A DNA stretch of 64,000 nt from Photobacterium sp. TY1-4 (GCF_025398175.1 NZ_CP099734.1:1860001-1924000), one strand, 5' to 3'; positions 7,952 through 16,410 are shown, numbered from the stretch's first letter. Made by a program: numbers and translations. The notes: a model not told the origin generated them from the letters alone.

Positions 7952-8290
7952 TTAGCTCGCGGCGTTTGTCGCGACTTTTTCTCTTCTGGTGAAGCCCGCT
8001 TCCTTCATACAACTTGCATTCTGAGTCATCAGCTCGGATGCTTGTTTCACATAACCATCCGAGGTTGAGGTGTCATACTTAGACTCATAGCGGCCCACCG
8101 AAATTGCCAAATAGACGTAATCCTGTATCGCTTTCAAATTTGCGTCATAGTTACAACTGTCTTTCGCAACTTGAAGTGCTTCAAGCTGAGCCACTTCACC
8201 TGTTGTGTTCACCCACTCATATTCTTTTTTAGGCTTGGCCGCGCAACCCGCTAAAGACAAGACTGCTGCAAGTATGATGATGTTTTTCAA
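7952..8290 (-). CDS. Small outer- or inner-membrane lipoprotein, unknown function
   Basis: The preferred start is a TTG at 8290 with AGGA upstream; a longer frame from an ATG at 8335 has no ribosome site and would bury the signal. The product then begins with KNIIILAAVLSLAGC, a lipoprotein signal with lipobox LAGC. The mature part has about 95 residues with a cysteine pair (CNYD and ASCMKE) and little else. Such small lipoproteins with a 'YEW' start after the lipobox are common in vibrios, but the role is unknown. Confidence 0.65.
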   Translation of the reverse strand: MKNIIILAAVLSLAGCAAKPKKEYEWVNTTGEVAQLEALQVAKDSCNYDANLKAIQDYVYLAISVGRYESKYDTSTSDGYVKQASELMTQNASCMKEAGFTRREKVATNAAS

Positions 8291-8514
8291 TGTGTTTTTC
8301 CTATTGATTACTGTGTCTCTAAAAATCGCATGCATCAGAGCACATCATATAATTTAAGTAAACAAATAGTTGCTCACAAACATCCAGAAAAGCAGTCAAT
8401 CTACGCTTACTCTACCGCGATTTACTTATTCACCACTCCCACTCACTACTCCCACTCCCGCCCCAAAATCAGTTATCCTTCCAACCTAGGAAAAACCAAC
8501 CCCCAAGGTTCACC

Positions 8515-8574
8515 ATGGACACCATCAACCTCTGGCTTGAATTCATCAACGAGCTGCTCAAGCTGATCGGCTAG
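8515..8574 (+). CDS. Possible 19-residue amphipathic peptide upstream of sbcB
   Basis: An ATG preceded by AAGG opens a 19-codon frame encoding MDTINLWLEFINELLKLIG, which would form an amphipathic helix with leucines and isoleucines on one side. Tiny hydrophobic peptides of this kind include type I toxins and leader peptides, but no antisense RNA or regulator can be shown here. It may be chance. Confidence 0.3.
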   Translation: MDTINLWLEFINELLKLIG

Positions 8575-8688
8575 CGCTATTGTTCACGGTTTGAGCACTC
8601 AGGCACTGTCGCTAAAATCCAACCGCACCTGTGCCCATTCTTTGTTATCATGACGGCAGATAACACTTTATCCCGTGTAAAGGTCACA

Positions 8689-10113
8689 ATGAGTAATCAC
8701 GATAACCAGCCAACCCTGTTTTGGCTGGACTACGAAACCTTCGGTGCCAGCCCTTCTCTTGATCGTCCGTGTCAGTTCGCCGGGGTGCGGACGGATATGG
8801 ATCTCAACATCATCGGTGAGCCGCTGGTCATCTACTGTAAGCCGCCGGTCGATTACCTGCCGTCGCCTGAGGCGTGTTTAATTACCGGGATCACGCCGCA
8901 GGAAGCCCATGAAAAAGGCTTACCGGAGCCGGAGTTTATTGCCCGTATTCACGAAGAGTTGTCGAAACCCAATACCTGTGTGATTGGCTACAACAACATT
9001 CGCTTCGATGATGAGGTGACGCGCTACACTCTGTATCGCAACTTTTTCGACCCGTATGCCTGGAGCTGGCAGAACGGCAACTCGCGCTGGGATCTGCTGG
9101 ACATCATGCGCACCTGCTATGCGCTGCGTCCGGAAGGGATCAACTGGCCGGATAACGACGACGGCCTGCCGAGCTTCAAGCTGGAAGATCTGTCAGTCGC
9201 CAACGGCATTGAACACGCCAATGCGCACGATGCGATGGCCGATGTCCACGCCACCATTGAGTTGGCGAAGCTGCTGAAACAGAACCAACCCAAACTGTTC
9301 AATTACCTGTTCAGCCTGCGCCATAAGCGTAAGCTGCAAGAGCTGATTGATATTGCCGAGATGACGCCGCTGGTTCATGTCTCGGGGATGTTTGGTGTGG
9401 AGTGCGGCAACACCAGCTGGATTGTCCCGATGGCCTGGCATCCGGATAACAAGAATGCGGTGATCACGGTGAATCTGGCCAAAGACCCAACCCCGCTGAT
9501 CGAACTCGATGCCGACACCCTGCGCGAGCGCCTTTATACCAAACGCAGCGATCTCGGCCCGGACGAGCTACCGGTGCCGGTCAAGCTGGTTCATCTCAAT
9601 AAGTGTCCGGTACTGGCACCGGCGAAAACGCTGAAAGCGGAAGATGCGGCGCGGATCGGCATCGATCGCGAGCAGTGCCTGAAGCACCTCCAGTTGTTGA
9701 AATCACACCCGGAAGTGCGCGAGAAACTGCTGGCGATCTTCAGTGCCGATCGTGAATTTGAACCGTCGGAGAATGTCGACACCCACCTGTATAACGGTTT
9801 CTTCTCAACCGCCGATCGCTCGTCCATGGACATCATCCGGGAAACGTCGCCGGAAGAGCTGGCCAAGCTTGAGCTGAAGGTCGATGACAAGCGGATTAAA
9901 CCGCTGCTGTTCCGTTACCGGGCCCGAAACTTCCCGATGACGCTGGACTATAAAGAGCAGCAACAGTGGAAGTTCCACTGCCAGGATTATTTCGAGTCTA
10001 ACCTGCCGGGCTACATGCAGAATCTGGAAGAAATCGCGCTGTCCCATCAATCTGATGAGAAAAAGATGGCCATTCTCAAGGCGGTGTACGAATACGTGGA
10101 AAGCCTGGTCTAG
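8689..10113 (+). CDS. sbcB: Exodeoxyribonuclease I
   Basis: A 474-residue 3'-5' single-strand DNA exonuclease used in recombination and mismatch repair. The DEDDh exonuclease motifs are visible: LDYETFG (DxE, about residue 13), the NNIRFDDEVTR segment and AHDAMADVHAT with the catalytic H and D. The SH3-like and helical C-terminal parts follow, and many long blocks match E. coli ExoI (475 residues). I place the start at 8689 (AAAGG upstream) and not at the ATG at 8650, which lacks a ribosome site and would add 13 residues not in the family. Confidence 0.96.
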   Translation: MSNHDNQPTLFWLDYETFGASPSLDRPCQFAGVRTDMDLNIIGEPLVIYCKPPVDYLPSPEACLITGITPQEAHEKGLPEPEFIARIHEELSKPNTCVIGYNNIRFDDEVTRYTLYRNFFDPYAWSWQNGNSRWDLLDIMRTCYALRPEGINWPDNDDGLPSFKLEDLSVANGIEHANAHDAMADVHATIELAKLLKQNQPKLFNYLFSLRHKRKLQELIDIAEMTPLVHVSGMFGVECGNTSWIVPMAWHPDNKNAVITVNLAKDPTPLIELDADTLRERLYTKRSDLGPDELPVPVKLVHLNKCPVLAPAKTLKAEDAARIGIDREQCLKHLQLLKSHPEVREKLLAIFSADREFEPSENVDTHLYNGFFSTADRSSMDIIRETSPEELAKLELKVDDKRIKPLLFRYRARNFPMTLDYKEQQQWKFHCQDYFESNLPGYMQNLEEIALSHQSDEKKMAILKAVYEYVESLV

Positions 10114-10190
10114 TTTATCGGCACCATGATCTCCAGACTGAGACGGATAGCATCCCGCTAACACCTCGCGATATAAAGAAAAACCGCACC

Positions 10191-10224
10191 AGCCCCTCGG
10201 TCGTTACAGCCGGGGGGCTTTTTA
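10191..10224 (+). terminator. Rho-independent terminator after sbcB
   Basis: AGCCCCTCGG pairs with CCGGGGGGCT around a 9-base loop and is followed by TTTTATT. Confidence 0.85.
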
Positions 10225-10424
10225 TTCCGCCATTATCTCAAGGTCACAGTTTGAACTTCAGGGGTTTGCCGACAAAACTTATTACGTAGGTATTTGTTCA
10301 TCACACTCATTCCGCTTGGCCGTTTGAGTCTGAATAGATTGACTTTCTGACGCTCTCATTCCTTACCTCCCACCTGAATGGCATGAGAAGCGCTGAAGTC
10401 TAAGCTGTATCTGTTGGAGTAAAA

Positions 10425-10955
10425 GTGGCTGATATGACGACGAAAGCATTAACACGTTGCTACCGTTTTGAGCACGTAGATTTTGAGCCTGATTTAAGGT
10501 TGCTGGTCTGGAAAGATCATTCCGAAACCACGCTCACCCTGCATGAATCCCGGTTACTGGAAACCTTGTGCTACTTTGCCGGCGAAGTGATCAGCGCGCA
10601 GTGTTTGTTTGATAAAACCTTTATCCAGCTCGATCCCTACGAAGATGAAAGCCACGGCCATTTTGACCTCAACACCTTGCTGATGGCGCTGTCGAAAAAA
10701 CTGGAACATGAGGGCACCATGGCAATCCCGATTGAAGTGCTGCCCCATTTCGGATTTCGGGTGCCGATGCCGGACAAAACCTGCCGCCATATCCATACCT
10801 TTAATAAACGGCCCAGACTGACGGATGAAACCAACCCCGCGCCTAAACTGGAATCTGCGACCGAGCATATTGTGAAGTACAGTTTGATGCACAAAATCTC
10901 CGTCTTTTTGCTGGCGGCGGCCGGGGTGGCGATTGTGGTTCTCTCTAACTACTAA
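10425..10955 (+). CDS. ToxR/CadC-type winged-helix regulator with a C-terminal membrane anchor
   Basis: A 176-residue protein. Residues about 8-110 match the OmpR/ToxR-type winged helix (LLVWKDHSETTLTLHESRLLETL and FGFRVPMPD, the wing). A linker of about 40 residues leads to a single membrane helix at the extreme C-terminus (ISVFLLAAAGVAIVVL), after which only SNY remains. ToxR, TcpP and CadC have a periplasmic sensor domain after this helix; this protein has none, so any signal must come through the membrane or a partner. The target genes are not known; yohJ lies just downstream on the same strand. Confidence 0.75.
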   Translation: MADMTTKALTRCYRFEHVDFEPDLRLLVWKDHSETTLTLHESRLLETLCYFAGEVISAQCLFDKTFIQLDPYEDESHGHFDLNTLLMALSKKLEHEGTMAIPIEVLPHFGFRVPMPDKTCRHIHTFNKRPRLTDETNPAPKLESATEHIVKYSLMHKISVFLLAAAGVAIVVLSNY

Positions 10956-10976
10956 GTCATCAATACGGGCTTTAAC

Positions 10977-10992
10977 TGTGGCCTGAGTCACA
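10977..10992 (+). promoter_or_regulatory. Predicted CRP site before yohJ
   Basis: TGTGGCCTGAGTCACA matches the CRP consensus TGTGA-N6-TCACA with one mismatch. It lies 47 bases before the yohJ start. Confidence 0.55.
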
Positions 10993-11039
10993 AATATTTT
11001 GTATGATGATTGAGTCTTCCCACTTCGGAATTAAGGCTC

Positions 11040-11381
11040 ATGGCTTATCTTCGTTCCTTTGCAATCATCCTGGTTTGCTTACTCGCCGGTAAAGCAATCC
11101 GGCACGTCACCGATCTGGCAATTCCCGGTAGCATCATCGGCATGCTGATCCTGTTTCTCGTGCTCTCGACAGGCATTATCCCGTCCCACTGGGCCAAAGA
11201 AGGCTGCCATCTGATGATCCGCCACATGGCATTGCTTTTTGTTCCCATTGCCGTCGGCCTGATTAACTATCTTGATTTAATCGCGGCCAACACGCTGCCA
11301 ATCCTTCTCAGCACCCTCGGCAGTAGCCTGCTTGTCTTTCTCATCCTCGGACTTGCAGTCGATAAAAAGGAAAAACAATGA
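11040..11381 (+). CDS. yohJ: CidA/LrgA-family membrane protein YohJ
   Basis: A 113-residue protein with four membrane segments; the start at 11040 has TAAGG upstream, while the longer frame from 11010 does not. AIPGSIIGMLILFLVL and the HMALLFVPIAVGL segment are hallmarks of the LrgA/CidA family. These holin-like proteins work with an LrgB partner; in E. coli the YohJ-YohK pair is next to cdd and CRP-controlled, and in other bacteria LrgAB homologues affect export of small metabolites or autolysis. It overlaps yohK by 4 bp (ATGA), so the two are translated together. Confidence 0.9.
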   Translation: MAYLRSFAIILVCLLAGKAIRHVTDLAIPGSIIGMLILFLVLSTGIIPSHWAKEGCHLMIRHMALLFVPIAVGLINYLDLIAANTLPILLSTLGSSLLVFLILGLAVDKKEKQ

Positions 11382-12058
11382 TCTGGCTGGCAACAACGTT
11401 AATCGTTTTTTATTGTGCGCGATTCCTCTCCAAGAAAATCCAACACCCGGTGATCAACCCGGTTCTGATCTGCCTGCTGGTGATTATCCCCTTGCTGATG
11501 TGGTTCCAGGTGCCCTACACCACCTACTTCGAACAAAACCAATGGCTCAATGCTCTGCTGGAACCTGCGGTCGTGGCGCTGGCCTTTCCGCTCTATGAGC
11601 AGTTGGGTCAAATCAAACAGAAATGGAAAACCATCCTGTCCGCTTGTTTGGCCGGCAGTGTCCTGTCGATGATTTTTGGCGCAGCCATCGCACTGTCGCT
11701 GGGTATGGACGAGCAACTGGCCGCCAGTATTCTGCCGAAGTCGGTCACCATGCCGATCGCGATGGCCGTTTCTGATCAGCTCGGCGGCATGCCGTCGATT
11801 GCCGCAGTCATGGTGATTATGGCGGGCCTGTTCGGCGCTATCCTGGGTTATCCGCTGTTCAAGCTGTTCCGTATCAACTCACCGATGGCACGAGGGCTCA
11901 CCATCGGCACGGTTTCCCATGCGTTGGGGACCGCCAAAGCGGCGGAAGAAAACCATCAGGAAGGCGCGTTCGGTTCACTCGCGCTGGTGATTTGCGGCGT
12001 CATCACTTCCCTGCTGGCGCCGATGGTTTATCCCGTGATCCTGGCATTATTCCATTAG
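11378..12058 (+). CDS. yohK: LrgB/CidB-family membrane protein YohK
   Basis: A 226-residue protein with about six membrane segments, the usual family length. LEPAVVALAFPLYEQ, LPKSVTMPIAM and TIGTVSHALGTAKAAEE are the characteristic LrgB motifs. It is the membrane partner of YohJ and is encoded in the same operon. The yohJ-yohK-cdd order is the one known from enterobacteria. Confidence 0.92.
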   Translation: MIWLATTLIVFYCARFLSKKIQHPVINPVLICLLVIIPLLMWFQVPYTTYFEQNQWLNALLEPAVVALAFPLYEQLGQIKQKWKTILSACLAGSVLSMIFGAAIALSLGMDEQLAASILPKSVTMPIAMAVSDQLGGMPSIAAVMVIMAGLFGAILGYPLFKLFRINSPMARGLTIGTVSHALGTAKAAEENHQEGAFGSLALVICGVITSLLAPMVYPVILALFH

Positions 12059-12200
12059 TCAGTGACCCAACCCGCAAAAGTGTGGCATTGTGCAGGCAAT
12101 CGAATACATTTTTAACTTATTGAAAAATATAGGTATAAAAATTCAACCCTGTGTGATGCCACTCTCAATTATGTAATGAATGAAACGAACATAACGTTAA

Positions 12201-12216
12201 TGTGATAAATATCACA
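12201..12216 (+). promoter_or_regulatory. CRP site before cdd
   Basis: TGTGATAAATATCACA is a perfect CRP palindrome, 60 bases before the cdd start codon. In enterics and Vibrio cholerae cdd is controlled jointly by CRP and CytR, so CytR may bind around this site; I did not identify a distinct CytR box. Confidence 0.85.
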
Positions 12217-12276
12217 CTCATTTAGGATGGCCGGGTCTACAATGTTTCTCCATACACAAGACGGAGTGACAAACTC

Positions 12277-13164
12277 ATGCATACTAAAGTAATGGATGCT
12301 TTAGGCACATTACCGGCAGAACTGGCGGCTGCACTACAGCCTGTTTTGGAACAGCCAGACTTCGATGCAACCTTGAGTCCAGAAACGTTCCAGCAGTTGC
12401 TAGAACAAACTCAATTGTCAGACAGCGAACTCCGCGTCGCTCTCCTCCCTATTGCCGCTGCTTATTCTGTTGCTCCTATTTCTAATTTCTTCGTCGGTGC
12501 AATTGTCCGGGGGCAATCCGGCCGTCTTTACTTCGGCGCCAATATGGAATTCCTGGGCACCGGCTTATCCCAAACGGTTCATGCCGAGCAATCTGCGATC
12601 AGTCATGCCTGGGTCAAAGGCGAAACCGGCATCAGCGATATCACGATCAATTACAGTCCTTGTGGCCACTGCCGCCAGTTCATGAACGAGCTGACCACAG
12701 CCCAAGAGCTGATTGTGCAATTCCCTGAGCGTGAAGCCAAAACACTACAAGAATATTTACCGGAGTCGTTCGGCCCGGCCGATCTGAACATCACCGAAGC
12801 GCTGATGACCCAGGTCAACCACGGCTTGACAACCGAAGCGACCGAAGCCCTGATCACCGCAGCTTGTCAGGCGGCGAACCGCTCGCACGCCCCTTATTCC
12901 AACAGTTTTGGCGGGGTGGCGCTGAAAGCCAAAGACGGCCGAATTTTCATCGGCATGTATGCGGAAAATGCGGCATTCAACCCGAGCCTGCCGCCACTGC
13001 AAGTCGCGCTGATCAATATGAACATGGCGGGATATTCATTGACTGAAATTGAAGAAGCCGCGCTGGTTGAAGCCGCAGACGGGGCTATCAGTTATCTGGC
13101 GGATACACAAAATACGCTGGAAGCCCTGAACCCGGACATTCCGCTAAGCTTCGTTGCTGCTTAA
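12277..13164 (+). CDS. cdd: Cytidine deaminase
   Basis: A 295-residue enzyme, the length of the dimeric enteric Cdd (294). It deaminates cytidine and deoxycytidine to uridine and deoxyuridine in pyrimidine salvage. The catalytic domain shows the zinc site [12 protein letters not shown] (H and catalytic E) and SPCGHCRQF (two cysteines). A second, non-catalytic deaminase fold follows from about residue 190 ([15 protein letters not shown]). GGAG lies before the ATG, and the CRP site upstream fits catabolite control. Confidence 0.96.
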   Translation: MHTKVMDALGTLPAELAAALQPVLEQPDFDATLSPETFQQLLEQTQLSDSELRVALLPIAAAYSVAPISNFFVGAIVRGQSGRLYFGANMEFLGTGLSQTVHAEQSAISHAWVKGETGISDITINYSPCGHCRQFMNELTTAQELIVQFPEREAKTLQEYLPESFGPADLNITEALMTQVNHGLTTEATEALITAACQAANRSHAPYSNSFGGVALKAKDGRIFIGMYAENAAFNPSLPPLQVALINMNMAGYSLTEIEEAALVEAADGAISYLADTQNTLEALNPDIPLSFVAA

Positions 13165-13193
13165 CCTCGGCCGGACGGTCACGATTTCCCTTC

Positions 13194-13219
13194 AAAAACC
13201 GCCAGTTGGCGGTTTTTCT
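13194..13219 (+). terminator. Rho-independent terminator after cdd
   Basis: AAAAACCGCCA and TGGCGGTTTTT form an 11-bp stem with a 2-base apex (smaller stem in practice), ending in a T-run. Confidence 0.85.
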
Positions 13220-13297
13220 TTACAAATTAGTTTCAACATCCAGCCACCGGGGTTATGATGCCGATAGACTTATTTATTACCTATTCATCATAATTTC

Positions 13298-14197
13298 ATG
13301 TCACATCAACACAACCCGCTCCAGGGCGCCTGCTGGATGCTCAGCGCAGGACTTGCCTTCGCGATGGTCAACAGCATGGCGCAGTATTTGAGTGTCATGC
13401 TGCAGTTACCTTCCACGACTGTTGCGCTGATCCAGTATTTCATTGCCCTGGTGGCGATTTTCCCTTGGTTACAGAGTCTCGGACTGCGACGCGCATTGCA
13501 GACCAAACACTTCGGCATGCACTGCCTGCGGGTATTCCTGTCGGTCATTGGGATCCAGCTCTGGCTCTGGGCGCTGGCGTACCCGGTTCCGATTTGGCAA
13601 GGGATCGCCCTGCTGATGACCTCGCCGCTGTTTGCAACCATCGGCTCCGGTTTGTTCCTGAAGGAAAACGTCGGACCGGCACGCTGGGCAGCAACCCTAA
13701 CCGGTTTCTGCGGCGCGATGATTATCCTGGAGCCGTGGTCCGATGCGTTTAACTGGGCCTCTTTACTGCCGGTCGGCGCTGCATTTTTCTGGGCCTGCTA
13801 CTCCCTGATGGTCAAGCGCATGTCGGCGCATGATTCCCCGACCACCATCGTGGTGTACTTGCTGTTGCTAATCACGCCGTTTAACCTGTTCCTGGCCGTC
13901 CCGGATTTCACCCTGCCTACCGGCGGGCTGTCCTGGTTGCTGCTGCTGGGTGCCGGTTTACTCACCGCGCTGGCCCAATGGGCGATTGCCAAAGCCTACG
14001 CCGTAGCGGATGCCTCCTTTGTTCAGCCGTTTGACCATGCCAAGCTGCCGCTGAATGTACTGGCCGGCTGGGTTGTCTTCGGCTGGGTCCCACCGGGGCG
14101 CCTGTGGCTGGGTGCGGCGATTATCATTCTCTCGGTGGCCTTTATCACCCAATGGGAAAACAAACGCGCAGCCGCAATCAAACGCCAGCCGGCGTAA
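13298..14197 (+). CDS. EamA/DMT-superfamily permease
   Basis: A 299-residue protein with ten predicted membrane segments in two EamA repeats; the first starts at GACWMLSAGLAFAMVNSMAQY and the second near SLLPVGAAFFWACYSLMVKRM. DMT exporters move amino acids or other metabolites out of the inner membrane; the substrate here is unknown. It stands alone between the cdd terminator and its own terminator at 14300. Confidence 0.85.
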   Translation: MSHQHNPLQGACWMLSAGLAFAMVNSMAQYLSVMLQLPSTTVALIQYFIALVAIFPWLQSLGLRRALQTKHFGMHCLRVFLSVIGIQLWLWALAYPVPIWQGIALLMTSPLFATIGSGLFLKENVGPARWAATLTGFCGAMIILEPWSDAFNWASLLPVGAAFFWACYSLMVKRMSAHDSPTTIVVYLLLLITPFNLFLAVPDFTLPTGGLSWLLLLGAGLLTALAQWAIAKAYAVADASFVQPFDHAKLPLNVLAGWVVFGWVPPGRLWLGAAIIILSVAFITQWENKRAAAIKRQPA

Positions 14198-14299
14198 GCC
14201 CAAGACAATTTCAGGCAAGCGCTGAGATTTTCCAGACAAACGCTAAGCTATGCCAAGCAAGCTCTGAGCTATCCCGAACAAGCCTGAGCAACATCATTC

Positions 14300-14326
14300 A
14301 ATCCCCGCCCTGTGCGGGGATTTTTA
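14300..14326 (+). terminator. Rho-independent terminator after the DMT permease
   Basis: ATCCCCGC pairs with GCGGGGAT around CCTGT and is followed by TTTTA. Confidence 0.85.
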
Positions 14327-14443
14327 TATCCGCAGGCATCCCCAGCCTTGCCATCCGCTATGGCTATCGAGTTCGGTATATACTTTTGATTCAACCCCGG
14401 CTTTCTTGTACTGCTGCCATCACTGTATCCCGAAGGGGACGAT

Positions 14444-15412
14444 ATGAAACTTCCCGGCATTATTTCCTGGTTCCTGGCGGTTCTGGTCACTGCCCTGCTG
14501 TCACCGGCGCAAGCCGAAAGTTTTATCACCATCGGGACCGGCGGGGTGACCGGCGTCTATTACCCGGCCGGTGGGGCCATCTGCCGGTTGGTCAACATTC
14601 AGCGTGAGCAGCACGGGATTCGCTGCGCCGTCGAAAGCACCGACGGCTCCATTTATAACCTCAATGCCATCCGGGACGGAGAGCTAGACCTGGGGATCGT
14701 CCAATCCGACTGGCAGTACCATGCCTATCACGGCACCAGTGTGTTTGCTGATAAGGGACCGTTTAAATCACTCCGCACTGTGTTTTCGATTTATACAGAG
14801 CCGTTTACCGTCGTGGCACGGACAGATGCGGGGATTAAGACCTTTGCCGATCTGAAAGGCAAGCGCGTGAATATCGGCAACCCGGGCTCCGGGCAACGGG
14901 GGACCATGGAGGTGCTGATGACGGCGATGGGCTGGACCACGAAAAGCTTTGCCAAAGTGACGCAACTCAACGCCGCCGAGCAGTCCCGCGCTCTATGTGA
15001 GAACAAGGTGGATGCCATCGTGTTCACCGTCGGCCACCCGAACAACACCATCAAGGAAGCCACCACTGCATGCAATAGCGTGATTGTGCCGGTGAGTGGC
15101 CCGGCCGTGAACAAGCTGATCGAGGAGAATGCGTTTTATCAGCTCGCCAGTATTCCGGGTGGGATGTATCGAGGGACCCCGCAAGCGGTCAGCACCTTCG
15201 GGATCCATGCCACCCTTGTCACCTCAGCCCGCATGAAGAACGAGGTGATCTACCAGGTCGCCAAGTCAGTCTTCGAGCACTTCGATACGTTCCAAAAACT
15301 CCACCCGGCATTCTCTGGCCTGGATCCCAAAGACATGATACACAACGGGCTGGCCGCGCCGCTGCATGACGGCGCCAAGAAGTACTTCCAGGAAGCCGCA
15401 ATCACCAAGTAA
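14444..15412 (+). CDS. TAXI-family TRAP transporter solute-binding protein
   Basis: A 322-residue periplasmic protein with a signal peptide cleaved after about residue 24 (LLSPAQAES). ITIGTGGVTGVYYPAGGAICRLVN and LKGKRVNIGNPGSGQRGTMEVL are the TAXI family signatures. TAXI binding proteins feed fused TRAP permeases, often for glutamate or dicarboxylates. No TRAP permease is near in this window, so the partner must lie elsewhere or the protein acts alone. Confidence 0.88.
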   Translation: MKLPGIISWFLAVLVTALLSPAQAESFITIGTGGVTGVYYPAGGAICRLVNIQREQHGIRCAVESTDGSIYNLNAIRDGELDLGIVQSDWQYHAYHGTSVFADKGPFKSLRTVFSIYTEPFTVVARTDAGIKTFADLKGKRVNIGNPGSGQRGTMEVLMTAMGWTTKSFAKVTQLNAAEQSRALCENKVDAIVFTVGHPNNTIKEATTACNSVIVPVSGPAVNKLIEENAFYQLASIPGGMYRGTPQAVSTFGIHATLVTSARMKNEVIYQVAKSVFEHFDTFQKLHPAFSGLDPKDMIHNGLAAPLHDGAKKYFQEAAITK

Positions 15413-15496
15413 ACAAAAACTCAGTCTACGGATACCGGGCAAACTGGAGCTCAGCCAACTCGCTCTCTTCCAACTCACTCTCATCCAAAAAAGCAA

Positions 15497-15528
15497 AGCC
15501 CCAGGCCGGAGCAATCCAACCTGGGGCT
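15497..15528 (-). terminator. Terminator after the small outer-membrane protein gene
   Basis: AGCCCCAGG and CCTGGGGCT form a 9-bp stem. Read on the minus strand it is followed by TTTGCTTTTTT, so it ends the minus-strand gene. Confidence 0.75.
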
Positions 15529-15554
15529 GATAACAAGCCGTAACCGAGCGGGCT

Positions 15555-15983
15555 TTAGAAGCGGTAGCGCAGACCCAGCGCGCCTTCCAGCTCCATGTCG
15601 ACATCCTCGACCACATACAGGGTCGGGCCGACTTCACCGTAGAACTCGAATTTTTCGACCGGCACTTCAAAACCAACCCCTGCGCGGACGCCGAGTTCAT
15701 TGTCATGATCATGCTTGTGCTTATGGTCGTTATCATCGACGTACTGTGCCCCGGCGAAGGTATAGAAGCTGTTCAACTCGGGATTATTGGTCAGGGAGCC
15801 GAGGTTGAAGGTTTTATCCACCGCAACCCCGAAATCATCCACGCCCACGGAAAAGCGTAAATCATTGTGTTTCAACTGTACGCCGCTCATCGGGCTGCCA
15901 AAAAAGACACCGGCACTCTGGCCTGCTTGTGCTGACATTGGCACCGACAGCGCCAGTGCAAGACCTAAAACTATTTTTTTCAT
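15555..15983 (-). CDS. Small outer-membrane beta-barrel-like protein
   Basis: A 142-residue protein with a signal peptide ending at AQA (about residue 20). The mature part is rich in alternating polar/hydrophobic strands and ends in LRYRF, an aromatic C-terminus typical of outer-membrane barrels recognised by BamA. A histidine/aspartate-rich loop, DDNDHKHKHDHDNE, lies near residue 85 and could bind metal ions. It looks like a YfaZ/OmpA-like small barrel, but the function is not known. AGGTTT... context before the ATG is unremarkable. Confidence 0.65.
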   Translation of the reverse strand: MKKIVLGLALALSVPMSAQAGQSAGVFFGSPMSGVQLKHNDLRFSVGVDDFGVAVDKTFNLGSLTNNPELNSFYTFAGAQYVDDNDHKHKHDHDNELGVRAGVGFEVPVEKFEFYGEVGPTLYVVEDVDMELEGALGLRYRF

Positions 15984-16099
15984 GGATAAAACTCTGCCAT
16001 TGCTAAGCCTGGCAACAAGTTAACCTCAAACAGGTGTCTAACTCGACCCCCGGCTGCCAAACATGACACAACTTTGACAATATCTCAGGCCCCAAACAG

Positions 16100-16290
16100 C
16101 GCTTTAAAGCTGTTGCAAAAGGCATTGAAAGCGTGGCGCAGGGCTTCCAATACGTAGCGAACAGCTTCGAAACACGTGGTGACTTGCTTCAAAAACACGT
16201 GGTGAATCGCTGCAAAAACTCGTAGCAAGTCACAGCAAAGACATAAAGAGCAGCAACAAAGACGTGGCACAAAATACGCGTGCTCAGGTG
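16100..16290. repeat. Degenerate tandem repeat with a 21-23 bp period
   Basis: At least six adjacent units share a core like AAA-n-ACGTGG-TGA followed by a C-rich tail: for example AAACACGTGGTGACTTGC, AAAACACGTGGTGAATCGC, AAAACTCGTAGCAAGTC and AAAGACGTGGCAC. Spacing is 21-23 bp. Read on the minus strand the period encodes seven-residue units (FLKQVTT, CFEAVRY, VLEALRH, AFNAFCN), but that frame has no good start. The stretch lies between an outer-membrane protein gene and the purT promoter. Confidence 0.5.
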
Positions 16291-16336
16291 CGCTGGTGAA
16301 AGCTTTTCCGCAATGCCGGACATTTAAACAACCAAC

Positions 16337-16352
16337 GCGCAAACGTTTGCGC
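16337..16352 (+). promoter_or_regulatory. PurR operator of purT
   Basis: GCGCAAACGTTTGCGC is a perfect palindrome that contains the PurR consensus ACGCAAACGTTTGCGT core. It lies 58 bases before the purT start, so purine-loaded PurR is expected to repress purT. Confidence 0.9.
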
Positions 16353-16410
16353 AAATTTGCAAATCCTGTATGATTCCCCGCAATATCAATACTTAGTGTA
16401 AGGAAACGTC

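Noticed and set aside
7881..8075. Plus-strand frame with DWESLAVETEKMATLEAII
   Set aside because: It has no start codon with a ribosome site and overlaps both the integrase relic and the end of the lipoprotein gene on the other strand; probably chance.
16085..16354. Minus-strand frame of 89 codons over the 21-bp repeat array
   Set aside because: It starts at a TTG without a ribosome site, has an odd composition, and its regularity is explained by the DNA repeat, so I call it a repeat and not a gene.
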